Positions 17,887-26,540 of a stretch of DNA of 64,000 bases are shown in pieces (the stretch's first letter is position 1; each line of letters opens with the position of its first letter). The notes under the pieces were generated by a model that saw only the letters and a program-made list of their open reading frames with translations, had not been told where the DNA came from and did not search any database. Both the position numbers and the translations under genes were made by a program. Source of the DNA: DTYU01 sp040757355. GTDB lineage: Bacteria > Bacillota > Desulfotomaculia > Desulfotomaculales > Ammonificaceae. The stretch covers positions 1 to 64,000 of the forward strand of contig JBFLWY010000004.1 of NCBI GenBank assembly GCA_040757355.1, read 5' to 3'.

Positions 17887-19074
17887 TTAATTTGAAACTC
17901 GGTACACCTCATCTGGAAAATTCGTAAGCCGTTTTACACCGCTTTCCGTAACCACGACTGTATTCTCAATCCCCACCGCCCCTTCGCCGGGAAAAACAAA
18001 CTTGGGTTCCAGGGCAAATACCATGCCGGCAGCGAGGGGCTCTTCTACTCCTGGCGCGATTACCGGCAATTCGTTGAGTTCCAGGCCGACGCCGTGGCCG
18101 ATAAACCGCACCGGCTGCCGCCATCCCTGGAAGTACTGCGCGAGGCCGGCCCGTCCTGCCATTTCCGCCGCAAGATGATACAGCGCGGCCGGCGAGGCCC
18201 CGGGTTTGATCTCTTCAAGAACAGCGGCCTGAATCTCCAATGCCGCCGCGTGTGCCCGCTGGAGCCGCTCGTTTAAACTGCCGATGACAAAAATCCGTGT
18301 CGCATCGGTGATGTACCCGCGGTGCACCATGCCGTAGTCTACATAAATCGGTTCACCGGCTTTCAACCGCCGGTGCCCCGCACCGAATGCGAACGTCGGG
18401 TCAAGCCCCGGCCCTGAAACCGGGCCTTCAAAAGAGGAAGGCTCAGCGCTGCTCGGACCGGTGAGGAAGTGCCCCATAAAGAAATCGTAGTTCATCCCCC
18501 GGAAGCGCACCAACCCCTGGTGCCCAAGGCGCCTGGCTTCCCCTTCCAATACTCCCGACATCTCCACCTCCGCCTTGCCGACACCCACTACCCGGGGAAC
18601 CATGGAGAGCATCTCGTCTAACAGCCGTCCGCTTTCGGCCAGTATCTCGATTTCGTTTTTTGATTTTACCGCCCTTTGCCGGCGGATAAAGCCTGAAATA
18701 TCTGTAAAGCGTGCGCCGGGGAAATATTTTTGGTACTGCATGTATTGGGAGACAGGCAAAACGTCGAACTCCAAGCCCAAAACCTCCGGTGCCGGCAAGC
18801 CGTGTTCCGCGATGATTGCAGGGATTTCACGGTAGCTTTTAAGTGGGACGACACACTGGAGTGCTGCGGTACCTTGAGCCTTCCCAACATCCCTGCGCAC
18901 CATGAACACGGGCTTCCCATCCGCAGGTATGTAGAGGTGAGCGTTCTGGCAGGTACCGGTGTAATAGATGAGGTCGGCGCTCTGTACCAGGAGTGCCCCT
19001 TCTATGCCCTCTTTCTTGAGAGTATGCTGAAAAGATTCTATGCGCTGATTGATTTCCTCTTTTAGCCGCTCCAA
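17887..19074 (-). CDS. M24 family Xaa-Pro-type peptidase
   Basis: A 395-residue two-domain protein: a creatinase-like N-terminal domain and a pita-bread M24 metallopeptidase domain (about 165-385). Metal ligands can be assigned to the two Asp in VDYGMVHRGYITDATRIF, the His in FIGHGVGLELNE, and the Glu residues in FALEPKF and GIENTVVV. These fit an aminopeptidase P or prolidase-like enzyme, but the exact substrate is not readable. Start is TTG with GGAAGGG 8-9 nt upstream. Confidence 0.9.
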   Translation of the reverse strand: MERLKEEINQRIESFQHTLKKEGIEGALLVQSADLIYYTGTCQNAHLYIPADGKPVFMVRRDVGKAQGTAALQCVVPLKSYREIPAIIAEHGLPAPEVLGLEFDVLPVSQYMQYQKYFPGARFTDISGFIRRQRAVKSKNEIEILAESGRLLDEMLSMVPRVVGVGKAEVEMSGVLEGEARRLGHQGLVRFRGMNYDFFMGHFLTGPSSAEPSSFEGPVSGPGLDPTFAFGAGHRRLKAGEPIYVDYGMVHRGYITDATRIFVIGSLNERLQRAHAAALEIQAAVLEEIKPGASPAALYHLAAEMAGRAGLAQYFQGWRQPVRFIGHGVGLELNELPVIAPGVEEPLAAGMVFALEPKFVFPGEGAVGIENTVVVTESGVKRLTNFPDEVYRVSN

Positions 19075-19165
19075 GTGATAATCCCTTCCTGTTCCAAACA
19101 GATTATTTTCAACCAGTATAAAAAACCGCTCTGAAAAAGTAAATATTAGAACTTCAGGGATAAAC

Positions 19166-19192
19166 TAAACTGTGGCCCCGAAATGCCGAAAC
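19166..19192 (+). promoter_or_regulatory. Candidate sigma-28 (FliA/SigD) promoter for fapA
   Basis: TAAA (19166-19169), 15-base spacer, then GCCGAAAC (19185-19192). The known consensus is TAAA-N15-GCCGATAA, so the -35 and spacing are exact and 6 of 8 bases of the -10 match. It would start transcription about 80 bases before the downstream gene, itself a FapA-type protein, which makes the match more persuasive. Confidence 0.6.
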
Positions 19193-19281
19193 AAAGTATA
19201 GCCCTATTCAACATCAGAAGCAACATTTCCCGCAAACTTGACGCATTAGGGAGATAACTGAAGTCTGGGGGAGTGGATTGT

Positions 19282-21099
19282 TTGGAAGACAACGGAGTAA
19301 AACAACCAGGCTCAGCCTGGGTCAAAGATGGTAAGGTTTATGTTCAGAATCCTCAAGGCGATGCTCCTCCGGCCACCGTCACCCCCGGAACGGGTGTCCG
19401 TCTCTTTGTCAACGGCACCGAAAAGCACGGCGCGACTCCAATTCGGGAGGAAGACGAAATAGTTATTGAACCCGATTTTCGCCAGGAACCGGGGAAAGTA
19501 ACGGTAATGGTCGCACCGAACAAGTCCAAGGCTTTTGTCGACGTGCGCCTAACAAAGCTGGTCAAACACAACATTCTGGACGCGGACCCGCAACAAAATC
19601 TCACCATTGAAACCAGCGCCGAAACAGAAGAGGTCATGCCTCTTGACAAAGAGGGGCTGCGAACACTGCTGGCAGAAAACGGTGTTACCTACGGCATTCT
19701 TGAAGAGACCTTGTCCTCGTTATACATTCAGCCTTCCAACGGACGGTCCCTCATTGCCGAGGGGATCAACCCGGAACCGTCAATCGATGAAAAGGTGGAG
19801 TTCCACTTTAACCTTACTGAAGAGGGAAAACCCGTGATTTCCGAAAACGGAACGGTTGACTACCGGGATCTCGGGCGTTTTTCTTCGGTAGAAGCCGGTG
19901 CCCTGCTGGCTACAAAGCGCCCCGGCATTCCCGGCAAACCCGGTTACCGCGTCAACGGTGAAGAGATCCATCCGATACCGCCAAAGACAGTGGAACTCGA
20001 GGCCGGTCACGGTGCTGCTTTAAGCGCCGACGGTCAATCGGTAACTGCAACAATAAGCGGGCGCCCCGTATTCCGCCAGTCGGGTAGTCGATGCATCATT
20101 TCCGTGGACCCGCAGCTTATAATCAAGGGTGATGTAAACCTCACGACCGGCAATGTAAACTTCCGCGGTAATGTAAAGATAACCGGCAATGTGCACGAAG
20201 CGATGAAGGTGGAGGCCGCAGGTGATGTCAGCATCGGCGGCGAAGTGGCCGAAGCGGTCATTGACGCACAGGGCAATGTAAACGTGCGGAGTATTATCTC
20301 GAGCTCGGTTCGCGCCGGCGGCCAAGCGGTGTATTACGAAAAACTCAAGGGGCCTGTAACGGAACTCGTGCAACTCCTGGTCCAAGCGCTTAAGAGCGTT
20401 GGGCCGCTAATGGAACACGCCACCGCGCGCAACCAAAGACTCACTCCGGCCGCAGCACTGCTTTTACTGATTGACCAAAGGTTCCAACGCATCCCCACCG
20501 TAACTAAAGACCTTGCACAGATAGTAGATCAGGCACCGCAGTTCAAAATTCAACTACCATCTGAGTTCAAGGACACCGTCTGGAGCTTAAAAGAGATGTT
20601 CCTGAAGCTTGGCATTGCAACTTACAGCAGCCTCGAACCTGTTAGAGAAGCGCTTGCGAAACTTTCAGCCATGCAGTCCGAAATTATAACGCTGATATCG
20701 AGCGCGCATGCAAAAGTCGTCGCACAATACGTTCTTAACAGCATCATAGAGGCTACCGGTGATATATTGATCACCGGACAGGGAGCTTTTAATTCAAACC
20801 TCGTCTCCGGCGGCAAGGTTAAAATTGACGGGATTTTTCGCGGCGGCGAAATTGATGCACAGGACAGTGTTTTTATCGGGAAAGCCGGTTCCGACATCGG
20901 GGTGAAAAGCATCGTAAAGGTGGGCAGGGGGAAGAGCATAACGATTAAAAAGGCTTACCCGGGCGTACTCCTTTATATCGGCAAGCAGATCGCCGAGATC
21001 TCCAAACCCATGCGGGAGATACACACCAGTTTGGATAGCGAAGGCCGCATTGACCTAAACGCCATTTCCTGGGATCCAGGTCAAGAAAAACCAAAGTAA
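19282..21099 (+). CDS. fapA: FapA (DUF342) family protein
   Basis: About 605 residues. The DUF342/FapA core has an N-terminal alpha-beta part, a right-handed beta-helix of short repeats (IKGDVNLTTGNVNFRGNVKI, MKVEAAGDVSIGGEV), and a long helical insertion before a second beta-helix section (DILITGQGAFNSNLVSGGKV). The family includes flagellar assembly protein A and relatives that affect polar protein localisation; its molecular role is not settled. TTG at 19282 is preferred as start since GGGGGAG lies 8 nt upstream, whereas the GTG at 19273 overlaps that site. Preceded by a candidate sigma-28 promoter. Confidence 0.87.
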   Translation: MEDNGVKQPGSAWVKDGKVYVQNPQGDAPPATVTPGTGVRLFVNGTEKHGATPIREEDEIVIEPDFRQEPGKVTVMVAPNKSKAFVDVRLTKLVKHNILDADPQQNLTIETSAETEEVMPLDKEGLRTLLAENGVTYGILEETLSSLYIQPSNGRSLIAEGINPEPSIDEKVEFHFNLTEEGKPVISENGTVDYRDLGRFSSVEAGALLATKRPGIPGKPGYRVNGEEIHPIPPKTVELEAGHGAALSADGQSVTATISGRPVFRQSGSRCIISVDPQLIIKGDVNLTTGNVNFRGNVKITGNVHEAMKVEAAGDVSIGGEVAEAVIDAQGNVNVRSIISSSVRAGGQAVYYEKLKGPVTELVQLLVQALKSVGPLMEHATARNQRLTPAAALLLLIDQRFQRIPTVTKDLAQIVDQAPQFKIQLPSEFKDTVWSLKEMFLKLGIATYSSLEPVREALAKLSAMQSEIITLISSAHAKVVAQYVLNSIIEATGDILITGQGAFNSNLVSGGKVKIDGIFRGGEIDAQDSVFIGKAGSDIGVKSIVKVGRGKSITIKKAYPGVLLYIGKQIAEISKPMREIHTSLDSEGRIDLNAISWDPGQEKPK

Positions 21100-21118
21100 A
21101 AGATAACTACTCAGCCTG

Positions 21119-21294
21119 CAGCGACGGAACGCGGTGAGGAACAAGCAGAGCAAGGAAGACGATTGGCGACGGACCGGAGCGTACCTAATTCAGAGGTCGG
21201 AAGCCGGTATTCGGAGGTCTGACCTCTGACATCCTGCATCTGACTTCCGAAATGCGCAGCTTATCGCCGCGCCTTGCACGGTGCCTGAATAGTC
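21119..21294 (-). repeat. Composite repeat with 7-bp arrays, near-copy of 42506-42695
   Basis: Read on the minus strand this gap matches the plus-strand sequence at 42506-42695 nearly end to end. It has ACTATTCAG, a GGCGATAAGCTGCGCATTTC module, heptamers (GGAAGTC, AGATGCA, GGATGTC, AGAGGTC), the mirrored heptamers (CCGACCT, CTGAATT), then ACGCTCCGG and CGTCGCCAATCGTCTTCC. This is the longest repeat pair in the window. Confidence 0.8.
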
Positions 21295-21334
21295 ACAGTA
21301 AAAGAGGTTACACCCTTTTATCTCCTGGAGACTG

Positions 21335-22825
21335 TCAGGCTGTCCGGAGAGCAGCAGCATTCCGCGAAATGGCTTCCATATACAACTGCAGGTATTCCAC
21401 TCCTGAGCGGGCCCATGAGAAATCAAGTGACATCGCGTTTTTCATTAATCGTAGCCACATATCAGGGTTATCACGATAGAGTTTTAACGCCCGTGCTATA
21501 GCGGCATAGAGAGAGCGCGCGCTGTATTCTGTAAAGACGAACCCATTACCGGTAACCGTGGTGGGATTGAACTCCGTTACCGTATCGGACAAGCCGCCGA
21601 TCAAGCGCACAACCGGTATCGTACCGTAGCGCATGGCAATCAACTGTCCAAGCCCGCAAGGTTCAAAGCGGGACGGCATCAAGAAGATGTCCGCTCCCGC
21701 GTATATCCGTTGTGCTAAAACCGGGTTAAAACCCAGATAAAGTCCCATCTTCTGCGGGTAACGCCTTTTCAAGGTTTCAAACATCTTATGATAGTAGGGA
21801 TCGCCCGTTCCAAGGACCACTAACTGGATGTCGAGATGCATCAGTTCTTCTGCTATCTCGTCAATGAGATCCAGCCCTTTCTGTGCCACCAACCGGGATA
21901 CGATACCCATTACCGGTATATCCTTAAACGGTAAACCAATCTCCTTCTGAAGTGCAAACTTATTGTCTTTTTTGTCTTCGATGTTATTGATGCTGTAATT
22001 TCTGTGTATGCGGGGGTCGGTCGCCGGGTTGAACTCGTGATAGTTAATTCCGTTCAGAATACCGTAGAGATCCCGCGAACGCATCCGCAGCAAGCCGTCC
22101 ATCCGTTCGCCGAACGCAGGCGTTTGTATCTCCTGCGCGTAGGTACGGCTGACGGTGTTAATAACGTCCGCATAAAGAAGCCCCGCTTTCATGAAGCTGA
22201 ACGTCCCGTAAAACTCCAGGAGTTCCGGCTTGAAGAATTCATCACCCAGGCCAAACAGCTTCAGGGTCTCTCGCGGGAAGTTTCCCTGGTACTGGAGGTT
22301 GTGGATGGTAAAGACCGTGGCTATTTTCCGGTAAAACGGATTATCGGCATATTGAGTTTTCAAGAGCAGCGGGATCGGACCCGTCTGCCAGTCGTTGCAA
22401 TGGATTATATCGGGCTGCCAGCCGAGATGCGGCAGCATTTCCAAGACGGCGTAACAGAAGAAAGCGAAACGCTCAGCGTCGTCGGGAAACGCGTAAATCC
22501 CGTCCCGGAAAAAGTATTGGTAGTTCGCGGTAAGATAGACGGGGACCTCGCGAATCTGGTTTTTCCAAAAAGCCTCGATTTTGCTTCTTTTAAGAATACA
22601 TGTTCTGGAGTGACCTGCCAGAGGCACAGGAAAATCGAGCAGATACTCGGCACCCTCAATACCCTTGTAGCAAGGGAGCACTACCCGCACATCGTTTCCT
22701 TGCTCATCCGTCCCGACCGACAGGGCTTTAGGAAGGGATCCGGCGACATCGGCCAGCCCCCCGACCTTTGCGAAAGGAACCACCTCCGAAGATACGAAAA
22801 GGACCTTAAGCGGGCGGTCAAACAT
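21335..22825 (-). CDS. glgA: Glycogen synthase (ADP-glucose dependent)
   Basis: A 496-residue GT5 starch/glycogen synthase. The N-terminal signature is KVGGLADVAGSLPKAL (21-36). The C-terminal nucleotide-sugar domain contains SRLVAQKGLDL and the ExxGLGQ region EPCGLGQLIAMRYGTIPVV with the catalytic Glu pattern. It overlaps the end of galT by 8 bases (ATG inside the galT stop region), indicating one transcript. The pair suggests storage polysaccharide or sugar interconversion; no glgB or glgC is present in the window. Confidence 0.96.
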   Translation of the reverse strand: MFDRPLKVLFVSSEVVPFAKVGGLADVAGSLPKALSVGTDEQGNDVRVVLPCYKGIEGAEYLLDFPVPLAGHSRTCILKRSKIEAFWKNQIREVPVYLTANYQYFFRDGIYAFPDDAERFAFFCYAVLEMLPHLGWQPDIIHCNDWQTGPIPLLLKTQYADNPFYRKIATVFTIHNLQYQGNFPRETLKLFGLGDEFFKPELLEFYGTFSFMKAGLLYADVINTVSRTYAQEIQTPAFGERMDGLLRMRSRDLYGILNGINYHEFNPATDPRIHRNYSINNIEDKKDNKFALQKEIGLPFKDIPVMGIVSRLVAQKGLDLIDEIAEELMHLDIQLVVLGTGDPYYHKMFETLKRRYPQKMGLYLGFNPVLAQRIYAGADIFLMPSRFEPCGLGQLIAMRYGTIPVVRLIGGLSDTVTEFNPTTVTGNGFVFTEYSARSLYAAIARALKLYRDNPDMWLRLMKNAMSLDFSWARSGVEYLQLYMEAISRNAAALRTA

Positions 22826-23864
22826 CGGCCCTCACCTCCTGAACCGCAGTAATTACCTCGGGACACCACTTCCCTGCCTCACGCATTGCTGCGGCAGCCA
22901 TTTCCGGGGGTGTTGGGTTGATGTAGTAACCCGTCCCGAGTTCAAACCCCGCAATAATCGTTAGACGCGGCAGGATCTCGATGTGCCAGTGGTAATCCTC
23001 GCTAGCGGCCCCATTAACCGGCGACGTATGCAAGACCATGTTGTACGGGGGATCGTAAACCGTCCATGCGAGCCGGCGGAGGCTTTCCCGGAGCAGCCTG
23101 GCAAGGTCGTGCACTTCGGCCTCGTTAATCTGGGCGAAATCGTGTTGGTGCTCTTTAGGTACTATCCACATCTCAAAAGGAAACCTGGCAGCATAAGGGA
23201 CAAAGGATAAAAAGTTTTCGCCTTCCACGACAACACGCTCCCCAGCTTCGGCCTCGTACCGCCAGACGTCACAAAAAACGCAACCGCCATTCGCTTTTTT
23301 ATACTTTTTAACCCCGGTAAGTTCATCAAGAATCTCTATCGGCACCATGGGCACAGCAATAAGCTGCGAGTGCGCATGCTCAAGCGAAGCCCCGGCCACA
23401 GAACCCTTATTTTTGAAAATTGAGATGTATTTCAACCGGCCATCCCTGCGCAGATCAAGAGAGCGCGCCCGCCACGCCCAGATCACCTCTGCAATCTGCC
23501 ATTCCGTTTGATTCACCAAGTTTGGTTCATGATCAGTAGTCTCGACAATAACCTCGTGCGCCCCTACGCCTCGCCATTTAAAGTAAATATCTTCTTTGTA
23601 CACCTCATTATCTTCTTCGACACGACACGCAGGAAATTTATTGGGCACCACCCGTACCCACCAACCAGGACGGTTGGGTTCACTGCCTATATTTCGAAAA
23701 GCCAGGACTTCCGGCGGAGTATCTCCTTCGTGCCCCTCACACAGCGGGCACCGTTCCTGTTTTTTCTGTTCAACCGTCCGGCGGTAGTCGGTGGGACGTT
23801 TTGCCCTTTCAGTGCTGACGGCCACCCAGCGGTCTACTACCGGATCTTTACGCCACTCCGGCAA
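22818..23864 (-). CDS. galT: Hexose-1-phosphate uridylyl/adenylyltransferase, GalT family
   Basis: A 348-residue HIT-superfamily transferase. Zinc-site Cys pairs appear in CPLCEG and CVFCDV. HAHSQLIAVP and the second-domain YHWHIEILPRL (the HWHIE His cluster) give the active site and metal ligands. Start is TTG with GGAGGGGG 9 nt upstream. Galactose-1-phosphate uridylyltransferase is the default name. Next to glgA, an ADP-sugar producing role is possible in such thermophile-type pairs, but the sequence alone does not decide it. Confidence 0.9.
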   Translation of the reverse strand: MPEWRKDPVVDRWVAVSTERAKRPTDYRRTVEQKKQERCPLCEGHEGDTPPEVLAFRNIGSEPNRPGWWVRVVPNKFPACRVEEDNEVYKEDIYFKWRGVGAHEVIVETTDHEPNLVNQTEWQIAEVIWAWRARSLDLRRDGRLKYISIFKNKGSVAGASLEHAHSQLIAVPMVPIEILDELTGVKKYKKANGGCVFCDVWRYEAEAGERVVVEGENFLSFVPYAARFPFEMWIVPKEHQHDFAQINEAEVHDLARLLRESLRRLAWTVYDPPYNMVLHTSPVNGAASEDYHWHIEILPRLTIIAGFELGTGYYINPTPPEMAAAAMREAGKWCPEVITAVQEVRADV

Positions 23865-24061
23865 AACAAATTACCCCCTCCGTTAATAATCGTCAAACAT
23901 TAGCCTTAATATGCTTGTTATATTAATATACCCGGTTTTACTTGTACAAGCGCACAACTCTACCAAAAAACTTTAGACTCAACAGGATAGAGAAGGAAAA
24001 TGCCTGTTTTCATCGAAGAAAAAAAATTTAGTACCGAACAAGTAACATGAGGGGAAAAATC

Positions 24062-24754
24062 GTGGCGAAACACCGGGACGTTCAAATCAAGGGGACACGT
24101 GACGGTTTGGTTATCATGCTCAATCCAACCTGTGATTTGGAAGAACTGAAGCACGGTCTTTTGCGCCAACTGGAAAACGCCCGAGATTTCTTCCGAGGGG
24201 CTCGTTTCACCTTTTACCACGGTAAAAAAAGTCTATCCTCAGAACATAAACAAGAACTGCTGCGAATAGTGGCTGAGTACGGCTTAATTTATAACGAAGA
24301 CATCACCTTCCCCACCGCCCCGCTAGCAACAAGCCGGAAACAGGCTGTAATGCCAGTGGCCGAGGCAAATGCACCACGGTCGCAGGTTCAGACCGCTGCC
24401 ACACTTCCCGCTGAACCACCTCTGCCGCTCGGCGCCGAGGCCGCCCTGTTAATACGGCAGAGTCTTCGCTCCGGCCAGTCGGTCGTAACCGAAAAACACC
24501 TGGTCATCGCGGGGGACCTCCACGCGGGCGCTTCACTAACCGCAGCCGGGAGTATTGTGGTGCTCGGTACGCTATCAGGTATCGCCAACGCCGGTGTTTA
24601 CGGGGATAGGTCAGCTATAGTGTTCTCCCGGAAACTCGCGCCAACGGCGCTGTCCATCGCGGGCGTTGCCGCCGTCCCTCCTATAAAGCCTGTAGTTGAC
24701 GGCAAGGCTTCGTTAAATGGTAACACCATAATCTACACCTCTATCCGTAAGTAA
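24062..24754 (+). CDS. minC: Septum site-determining protein MinC
   Basis: About 230 residues from the GTG at 24062, chosen because GAGGGG lies 7 nt upstream; an ATG five codons earlier overlaps that site. The N-terminal domain (DVQIKGTRDGLVIMLNP) is followed by a Pro/Ala-rich linker (about 95-125) and the C-terminal beta-helix (RSGQSVVTEKHLVIAGDLHAGASLTAAGSIVVLG, anchors VVIAGD-like and GSIVVLG). MinC blocks FtsZ assembly away from midcell and is activated by MinD. No minD, minE or mreBCD genes are adjacent, which is unusual. Confidence 0.9.
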   Translation: MAKHRDVQIKGTRDGLVIMLNPTCDLEELKHGLLRQLENARDFFRGARFTFYHGKKSLSSEHKQELLRIVAEYGLIYNEDITFPTAPLATSRKQAVMPVAEANAPRSQVQTAATLPAEPPLPLGAEAALLIRQSLRSGQSVVTEKHLVIAGDLHAGASLTAAGSIVVLGTLSGIANAGVYGDRSAIVFSRKLAPTALSIAGVAAVPPIKPVVDGKASLNGNTIIYTSIRK

Positions 24755-25192
24755 CCTGAAAATAGTACTTCTCTCGTGAGGCGCGGCGATAAGCTGCGCA
24801 TAGCTTTGTCAGCCGATACCGGCCGGATGCTCACGTACTTCTATGTACGCTCCGCTCCGTCCGGTATCGGTCCTTCGCGCTCTGCTTGCTTCTCGCCACG
24901 TTTCGTCAGTGTTACACTATCTGCATCTAAGCAACAAGCTTACGGGTCCCCTATTTTCATTCATAACGGTACGCTCCGCGCGGGGCAACTCCCTCTAATA
25001 TCGTACTTCATTTCGTGAGGCGCGGCGATAAGCTGCGCATAGCTGCGTCAGCCCGGGGGAGCCAAATCCTCACGTATTTCCATATACGCTCCGGCTGTTT
25101 GAGAGGTGGAGGTGACTTTAGAGGTGAGATTTTTAATGTAGAAATTCGCTGCGCGAATTTCTACGAGAATCCCACTTCCAACCTCGCACCAC
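24755..25192. repeat. Composite repeats between minC and the Nudix gene
   Basis: No gene. Two consecutive copies of a GAGGCGCGGCGATAAGCTGC module (24778 and 25017), each preceded by AGTACTTC/GTACTTC and followed by CACGTA and TACGCTCCG links, with the GTTACACTATCTGCATCTAAG module between (about 24910-24940). The end is a mirrored 7-bp array around a perfect 12-bp palindrome. The short frames here begin at repeat-borne ATGs (ATGAGGCGCGG) and are not believed. Confidence 0.75.
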
Positions 25193-25200
25193 TCACTTCC
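25103..25200. repeat. Mirrored 7-bp arrays around a 12-bp perfect palindrome
   Basis: Left array: GAGGTGG, AGGTGAC, then GAGGTGA. Centre: GTAGAAATTCGC-tgc-GCGAATTTCTAC (25138-25164), a 12-bp stem with a 3-nt loop. Right array: ACTTCCA, ACCTCGC, ACCACTC, ACTTCCC, AATCACC. The right array runs over the stop codon of the Nudix gene. Confidence 0.75.
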
Positions 25201-25726
25201 CAATCACCCGGCTGGCCCACAGTAAGCCGCATATTGACTTGGCGTCGCAAATCTCACCCCGGAGGGCCATTTCCACGGCAGTCTTAAACGGCACCCGGAC
25301 CATCTGGACGAATTCGTCTTCATCCGGCGCCTGCTCGGAGAAGGCAAGATCCTGCGCCAGGTAAAGGTGCATTAATTCACTGGTGAAACCGGGTGTAGAA
25401 TAGAAACGACCCAAGTACCGCCAGGAGGCAGCCTGACAGCCCGCTTCTTCCATTAACTCACGCCGGGCGCAAGCCTCAGGCGTTTCGCCTTCTTCGATCT
25501 TACCCGCAGGAACTTCGATAAGATCCCGTCCAACAGGGTAGCGGTACTGGCGCACCAGCACCACTTCCATCGCCGGAGTAAGCGCGACAATCGCCACCGC
25601 GCCTGAATACTCCACGATTTCACGCGTACTTTCACGGCCGTCCGGTAAAAGCACGGTATCTAACCTGACGTTAAGTATCCTTCCCCGGAAAACATACTTA
25701 GAATTAACGGTTTTTTCCCGTAACAA
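25193..25726 (-). CDS. Nudix hydrolase, ADP-ribose pyrophosphatase type
   Basis: A 177-residue protein from a TTG start at 25726, chosen because GGAGGGGG lies 7 nt upstream; the longer frame passes through a repeat array. The Nudix box is complete (G-x5-E-x7-REL-x-EE-x-G, in GKIEEGETPEACARRELMEE and AG). Its N terminus (VFRGRILNVRLDTV, LPDGRESTREIVEYSGAVAIVAL) is that of ADP-ribose pyrophosphatases, which split ADP-ribose into AMP and ribose 5-phosphate. Its last codons and stop lie inside a 7-bp repeat array. Confidence 0.92.
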   Translation of the reverse strand: MLREKTVNSKYVFRGRILNVRLDTVLLPDGRESTREIVEYSGAVAIVALTPAMEVVLVRQYRYPVGRDLIEVPAGKIEEGETPEACARRELMEEAGCQAASWRYLGRFYSTPGFTSELMHLYLAQDLAFSEQAPDEDEFVQMVRVPFKTAVEMALRGEICDAKSICGLLWASRVIGK

Positions 25727-25744
25727 ATCCTTACCCCCTCCGTT

Positions 25745-25862
25745 AAGTCTCCAGTCACGAGTCGCGAATCCCAAGTCTTTGGGATTTAAATCTTGACTTT
25801 CGACCCGGAACTCGTGACTAAGTACTATGACCCATGACTTTCGACTCGCGACTCCCGGCTCG
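25745..25862. repeat. Degenerate 7-bp repeat array reaching into the DUF3786 gene
   Basis: Reads in 7-bp steps: AGTCACG, AGTCGCG, AATCCCA, AGTCTTT; then GACTTTC, GACCCGG, AACTCGT, GACTAAG; and ATGACCC, ATGACTT, TCGACTC, GCGACTC. The two orientations alternate around the inverted GGGATTTAAATC-type core near 25780. The right end, from 25825, encodes the last residues of the DUF3786 protein. Confidence 0.75.
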
Positions 25863-26427
25863 CCCGAAGTAAACCGACCCCTATCTGCGCCAGGATCACG
25901 CAGTCTTCGGTGCTGAGATACGCTGGGACAGTCGCGTCGAAGAGAACCCCGCCGTTGGGTGCAAACTCCTCGTCGCCCGCCCAGATGATAAAGGTCAGTG
26001 GTACACGCGGCAATGCCGGAATCTCTACCGCCGCATCTCCCAAGAGTACCGGTTTTCCGCCTATTGTCGCTCCCGACCGGTGAAGCAGTTGCGGTTGCTC
26101 TCCGAAAGCCGCCACCAGCGGCTTTATCACTCTGTTGGTAAAAGGCTCATTATAAATAAAGCCGTTCGGCAGTTCCTTAAAAGAGACCTTCTCCCCTTTA
26201 AGCGGTTCCCCGGAGGCATTGATCAGGTAATGCAGCAGGAGTATTTCTACCGGCACAGGAATCTCTTCCTCTTCCCGTAGCGGCAGACGATACTCCCGGC
26301 CGTAAAATGGGACTACGAGCCGTCCATCCGTACCGGCAATAACCCCGGCCTTTAGGGCAACTACAGGCAAAACACTCCGGTTGAAGCTTTCCCTTGCCAG
26401 CAGCAGCGCAGTTTCCAGGTTTTTCAT
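25825..26427 (-). CDS. DUF3786 domain protein
   Basis: A 200-residue protein matching the DUF3786 family, known from anaerobes and often near corrinoid or acetyl-CoA pathway genes; function unknown. Anchors: GREYRLPL, LLLHYLINASGEPL, WVSFKELP-like KVSFKELPNG, and IPALPRVPLTFIIWAGDEEFAPNGGVLFD. The ATG has GAAGGAAGGG upstream. The final residues SRESRVESHGS are written by the 7-bp repeat array and are probably an acquired tail rather than part of the domain. Confidence 0.85.
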   Translation of the reverse strand: MKNLETALLLARESFNRSVLPVVALKAGVIAGTDGRLVVPFYGREYRLPLREEEEIPVPVEILLLHYLINASGEPLKGEKVSFKELPNGFIYNEPFTNRVIKPLVAAFGEQPQLLHRSGATIGGKPVLLGDAAVEIPALPRVPLTFIIWAGDEEFAPNGGVLFDATVPAYLSTEDCVILAQIGVGLLRASRESRVESHGS

Positions 26428-26540
26428 TATACCCTTCCTTCATCTAAATTTTTTCGCATTCAAAACATCTTATCCTGCATACACAACCCTTTTCAATGGG
26501 AATACATACAGAAAAGACAAACTACAAGGAGGAACTTCCT

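Noticed and set aside
24776..25287. Short plus-strand frames starting MRRGDKLRIA
   Set aside because: They begin inside copies of the same repeat module and share their start only because the repeat contains ATG. No ribosome site, no conserved protein.
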